Shown one piece after another: positions 5,465-8,102 of a stretch of DNA of 8,102 nt (positions are counted from its first letter, which is position 1; every line of letters starts with the position of its first letter). The position numbers and the translations under genes were made by a program. The stretch lies in the NCBI GenBank assembly GCA_030699515.1, contig JAUYME010000060.1:1-8102 (forward strand). Direction: 5' to 3'. Below the pieces are notes generated by a model that had not been told where the DNA came from, ran no database searches, and saw only the letters and a list, made by a program, of their open reading frames with translations. The DNA is from a bacterium (GTDB lineage Bacteria > Patescibacteriota > Minisyncoccia > UBA6257 > 1-14-0-10-44-23).

Positions 5465-8102
5465 ATGATATGCCTAAAAAAAATGCTATTAAATTTGGGG
5501 CGCCAACGAGAGAGAGAGAGTAAACGGCTCCGCCGTTTTGTAACCACTTTCCTTTTAATTCTATCTCTACTTCTTCAGAATTTCTTATTTCTAGTAAATC
5601 CCGTTTATGCCGCATCTTCTCCCTGGGGCCAAACAAATTGGGCAGGTGGAAGCGGACAAACAAGCTGGTCGGACAATACAAAGTTTGATTCTTCCTCAAG
5701 CGTTACCACATCAACAGCAGGACAAGTAACCCTGACTGCAACTAGTAATTGGTATAACACAAGTTGGAAATATCGTCGTGCAGTTACCGTTGACAATACC
5801 GGGAATTCTAACATTCTAAGCAATTACCAAGTGAGTATTGCCTTGACTTCATCTAATTTCAGTTTTTCTAAGGCTCAATCAGCCGGACAGGATATTCGCT
5901 TAACTGACAATGATGGAACAACGCTTCTAAATTACTGGTTAGAAAGCTATGATTCTTCTGGTCAAACAGCGACAATTTGGGTAAAAGTACCGAGTATTTC
6001 CGCATCTTCTTCAAAAACAATATATCTTTATTACGGAAATGGGTCAGCTACAGATAATCAGAGTGGTCTAAACACATTCGACTTTTTTGATAGTTTTGAT
6101 GGCGGAACTTTTTATTGGACTCGCCAAGGTACCGTTTTGTCTGCATCAACAGTTGCGGAAGATAGTAACGTATACGAACCAACTGTTATTTACGAAGGTT
6201 CGCCGCAAATTTTAACTGGTCAAACAAATGTATTTAAACTATGGTACTCCGGCGGGTGGAATAGTCCAAACCTGAATTATGCAGAATCTACAGATGGTAT
6301 TAGTTGGACAAAATACAGTAGTAATCCCATTATTGATGCATACAACCGGTCAAATATTTTTAAATCAGGATCCACTTATTATCTTTATGCAGCAAACGCA
6401 GCCAACACACAAATAGATTTATATACCTCTAGTAATGGTATTAATTTTACTTTAGACACTTCATCAGTGATCGCAATTGGTTCTGCTGGACAGTGGGACG
6501 CATCACATATTGCGAATCTTGTAGTTTGGATTGAAGGCAGTAATGACTGGAAAATGATATATGAAGCTGTAGGCAGTAGCGGATCATGGAAAATAGGTTT
6601 GGCAACTTCAACAGATGGGAGATCATGGACCAAAAGTGTTAGTAATCCTGTAATAAACGAGACCGGTTGTCGAGGGGGCCCTTGGGTAAACAAAATCGAC
6701 TCTACATATTATCTATGGTTGCATGGTTGTGTAACAGGCTCATTGCCGACGGATCTTCACCGTTACAATTCCACCGACTTAGTTAGTTGGACGGAATCTC
6801 CTGCGGGGATTGTTTTTGCAAGGCAAACAAGTGACGAGGGGGTGGGGACGTCTGTTGGACAGGTTGCTGATCCAACTTATTTACAGTACAACGGGAGTGT
6901 TTATCTTTGGTATGCTGCGTCCTCTGACGGCGGTTCACAAAGCGCAGGACAGCATATAAAATTAGCAACAGCAAGTGGAAAAACATTCACTGATCTAGTC
7001 GCTTCAAACGAGGATTATGGTTCAAGTAGTTCATTATCATCTGCTTGGACTACCAGAGGATCAATGTCGATTATTGAGAATGAACTTGACATGCCTGCAA
7101 ATACGACTTCAGATGGCACTCCTACTTACGAATCCACGTATACTGGCACAAATTATATTTACGAATTTAGTGCTAAACGCACTGGTGGTTCATCGACCAG
7201 GTTACAACCAGTCTACGCTTATATTGATGATAGTAACTACGCACGTTATTGGACAGCGGACGCAAGCACAACTTACTTTCAAACGAAAGTAGGAGGAACA
7301 TACAGTGACGTAACGAATGTAGGAGCAAATAATGCCGTTGATGGTAGTTATCATAAATGGAAAATTGTGAGAACAGCCAGTGGCGTGACTCTCTACATTG
7401 ATGGATCACAAATCGGTACCACTCAAAGTCTCCCCGCAACTTTTAATACGACAACTAAAATCGGTCTCTCTGGATACAATGCAGCTGGGAAATGGGACAA
7501 TGTCAGAATAAGAAAATATACTACTCCTGAACCTTCCGTTTCTGCGGGCTCCGAAGAACCACAAGTACAAACATCAGGTACTTTAACTTCTTCTATTTTT
7601 GACACAGAATTTCCAGCAGGAGCGGCTTGGGGAACTTTGACCTACACGGCTACAACACCAAGCAATACTTCTGTCTCCGTTAAGGCGAGGACAAGTAATT
7701 CTTCAGCAATGACTGGGGCTACCGCTTTTTCTTCTTGTACTGCTGTTACTTCAGGAAGTGATATCTCATCAAACTCGTGTGTAACAGATTCTCACCGGTA
7801 TATCCAATATCAAACTTCTCTTGCCAACACTGATTCCGTTTCAACTCCTACTTTTTCTGATATTTCCATTACTTTCGCCACTTATGATGCAGATGCGCCA
7901 AGTATTTCTTTTACAGCTCTTACTCCTGATCCAAATTCCGATAATACCCCCACTCTTTCCGGAACTGCCACTGACTCAATAGGAACTGCTCCTGTAAGTA
8001 TTGATTTAAACAGTCCGGGAGATAATAGTTATACAAATGGTGATAGACCGACTTTCAAATGGAAAGCAACTACTGATGTAACAGCTGGTTTATCAAAATA
8101 TG
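5465..8102 (+). CDS. secreted multidomain surface protein: DUF2341, beta-propeller, LamG-like, beta-sandwich repeats (3' end beyond window)
   Basis: I translated this frame from 5426 to the window end and found no stop; at least 879 residues are encoded and the C-terminus is missing. A basic n-region (GRQRERESKRLRR), a hydrophobic core (FVTTFLLILSLLL...) and NPVYA before Ala50 make a clear signal peptide. Residues about 101-212 match DUF2341 (WKYRRAVTVDN, DIRLTDNDGT, IYLYYGNGSATDNQSG). Residues about 238-512 contain repeated blades of the type LNYAESTDGISWTK and IGLATSTDGRSWTK, resembling the five-bladed propeller of GH43/GH32-like proteins. About 516-686 look concanavalin/LamG-like (LYIDGSQIGTT, GKWDNVRIRKY). 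About 704-805 form a beta-sandwich repeat (FDTEFPAGAAWGTLTYTA, RYIQYQTSLAN), and an Ig-like segment starts at 806. Likely a cell-surface, possibly glycan-binding protein; enzyme activity is unproven. ATG 5483 is an alternative start. Confidence 0.88.
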   Translation, partial: MICLKKMLLNLGRQRERESKRLRRFVTTFLLILSLLLQNFLFLVNPVYAASSPWGQTNWAGGSGQTSWSDNTKFDSSSSVTTSTAGQVTLTATSNWYNTSWKYRRAVTVDNTGNSNILSNYQVSIALTSSNFSFSKAQSAGQDIRLTDNDGTTLLNYWLESYDSSGQTATIWVKVPSISASSSKTIYLYYGNGSATDNQSGLNTFDFFDSFDGGTFYWTRQGTVLSASTVAEDSNVYEPTVIYEGSPQILTGQTNVFKLWYSGGWNSPNLNYAESTDGISWTKYSSNPIIDAYNRSNIFKSGSTYYLYAANAANTQIDLYTSSNGINFTLDTSSVIAIGSAGQWDASHIANLVVWIEGSNDWKMIYEAVGSSGSWKIGLATSTDGRSWTKSVSNPVINETGCRGGPWVNKIDSTYYLWLHGCVTGSLPTDLHRYNSTDLVSWTESPAGIVFARQTSDEGVGTSVGQVADPTYLQYNGSVYLWYAASSDGGSQSAGQHIKLATASGKTFTDLVASNEDYGSSSSLSSAWTTRGSMSIIENELDMPANTTSDGTPTYESTYTGTNYIYEFSAKRTGGSSTRLQPVYAYIDDSNYARYWTADASTTYFQTKVGGTYSDVTNVGANNAVDGSYHKWKIVRTASGVTLYIDGSQIGTTQSLPATFNTTTKIGLSGYNAAGKWDNVRIRKYTTPEPSVSAGSEEPQVQTSGTLTSSIFDTEFPAGAAWGTLTYTATTPSNTSVSVKARTSNSSAMTGATAFSSCTAVTSGSDISSNSCVTDSHRYIQYQTSLANTDSVSTPTFSDISITFATYDADAPSISFTALTPDPNSDNTPTLSGTATDSIGTAPVSIDLNSPGDNSYTNGDRPTFKWKATTDVTAGLSKY
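5508..5520 (+). repeat. (GA)6 dinucleotide tract in the signal-peptide n-region
   Basis: Thirteen bases of alternating G and A (GAGAGAGAGAGAG) follow the start codon by about 14 codons and encode RERES. Gain or loss of one unit shifts the reading frame; stop codons wait in the other frames at 5521-5523 and 5541-5543. This places it as a candidate slippage tract. Confidence 0.75.
5522..5538 (+). repeat. small hairpin right after the GA tract
   Basis: AAACGGC (5522-5528) and GCCGTTT (5532-5538) pair perfectly across the loop TCC. It lies in the coding sequence for KRLRRF of the signal peptide. A stem directly after a dinucleotide tract could promote polymerase or ribosome slippage, or limit translation; it may also just be a copy of the small CGGC-GCCG hairpins also seen in the GC-rich patch. 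Confidence 0.45.

Noticed and set aside
5430..5823. Two minus-strand frames across the surface gene start
   Set aside because: They oppose the signal peptide and the N-terminal part of the mature protein and show no family motifs.
6385..7605. Several minus-strand and alternate-frame open frames inside the surface-protein region
   Set aside because: All are shadows of the long plus-strand frame, which shows continuous domain similarity and no stop from 5426 to 8102.

Overview
The window looks like a piece of a small, moderately AT-rich bacterial genome, most plausibly from the Candidate Phyla Radiation (Patescibacteria). This is an inference. It rests on the lack of visible Shine-Dalgarno sequences, the tightly packed genes, a tRNA-associated large serine recombinase, and a very long secreted DUF2341-type surface protein. 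No rRNA or other phylogenetic marker is present to confirm it.

Left part (1-3361): ordinary core genes. A minus-strand pair encodes a SpoU/TrmH-family RNA methyltransferase and, overlapping its stop codon by 8 nt, a membrane-anchored DUF192 protein cut by the window edge. Divergently on the plus strand lie tRNA-Lys(CTT) and recG, with the recG start codon only two bases after the tRNA. After recG come a short imperfect palindrome, a good promoter and tRNA-Glu(TTC).

Middle part (3321-5349): a mobile or plastic region. A 511-aa large serine recombinase on the minus strand runs into the antisense strand of tRNA-Glu, so its last 12 codons are antisense tRNA and its stop codon overlaps the anticodon. 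Its 3' end lies in a 107-bp repeat that I find to be identical, base for base, to an inverted copy on the far side of the gene (3356-3462 versus 4952-5058). The repeat starts inside the tRNA-Glu 3' end. The layout is that of an invertible segment carrying its own recombinase; inversion would exchange the recombinase C-terminal tail. A third, scrambled fragment of the recombinase 3' end and upstream region lies at 5193-5247, separated from the second copy by a GC-rich patch (about 72% GC, hand count). Next come three interlocking inverted repeats at 5265-5349 that could form an RNA pseudoknot or mutually exclusive hairpins.

Right part (5426-8102): one reading frame stays open to the window edge and encodes at least 879 residues of a secreted multidomain protein: signal peptide, DUF2341, a five-bladed beta-propeller-like region, a concanavalin/LamG-like region, then beta-sandwich repeats. 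A (GA)6 tract near the start codon has frame properties that suggest possible phase variation. The most interesting parts of the window are the recombinase with its inverted repeats at a tRNA, the interlocked stems, and the GA tract of the surface gene.
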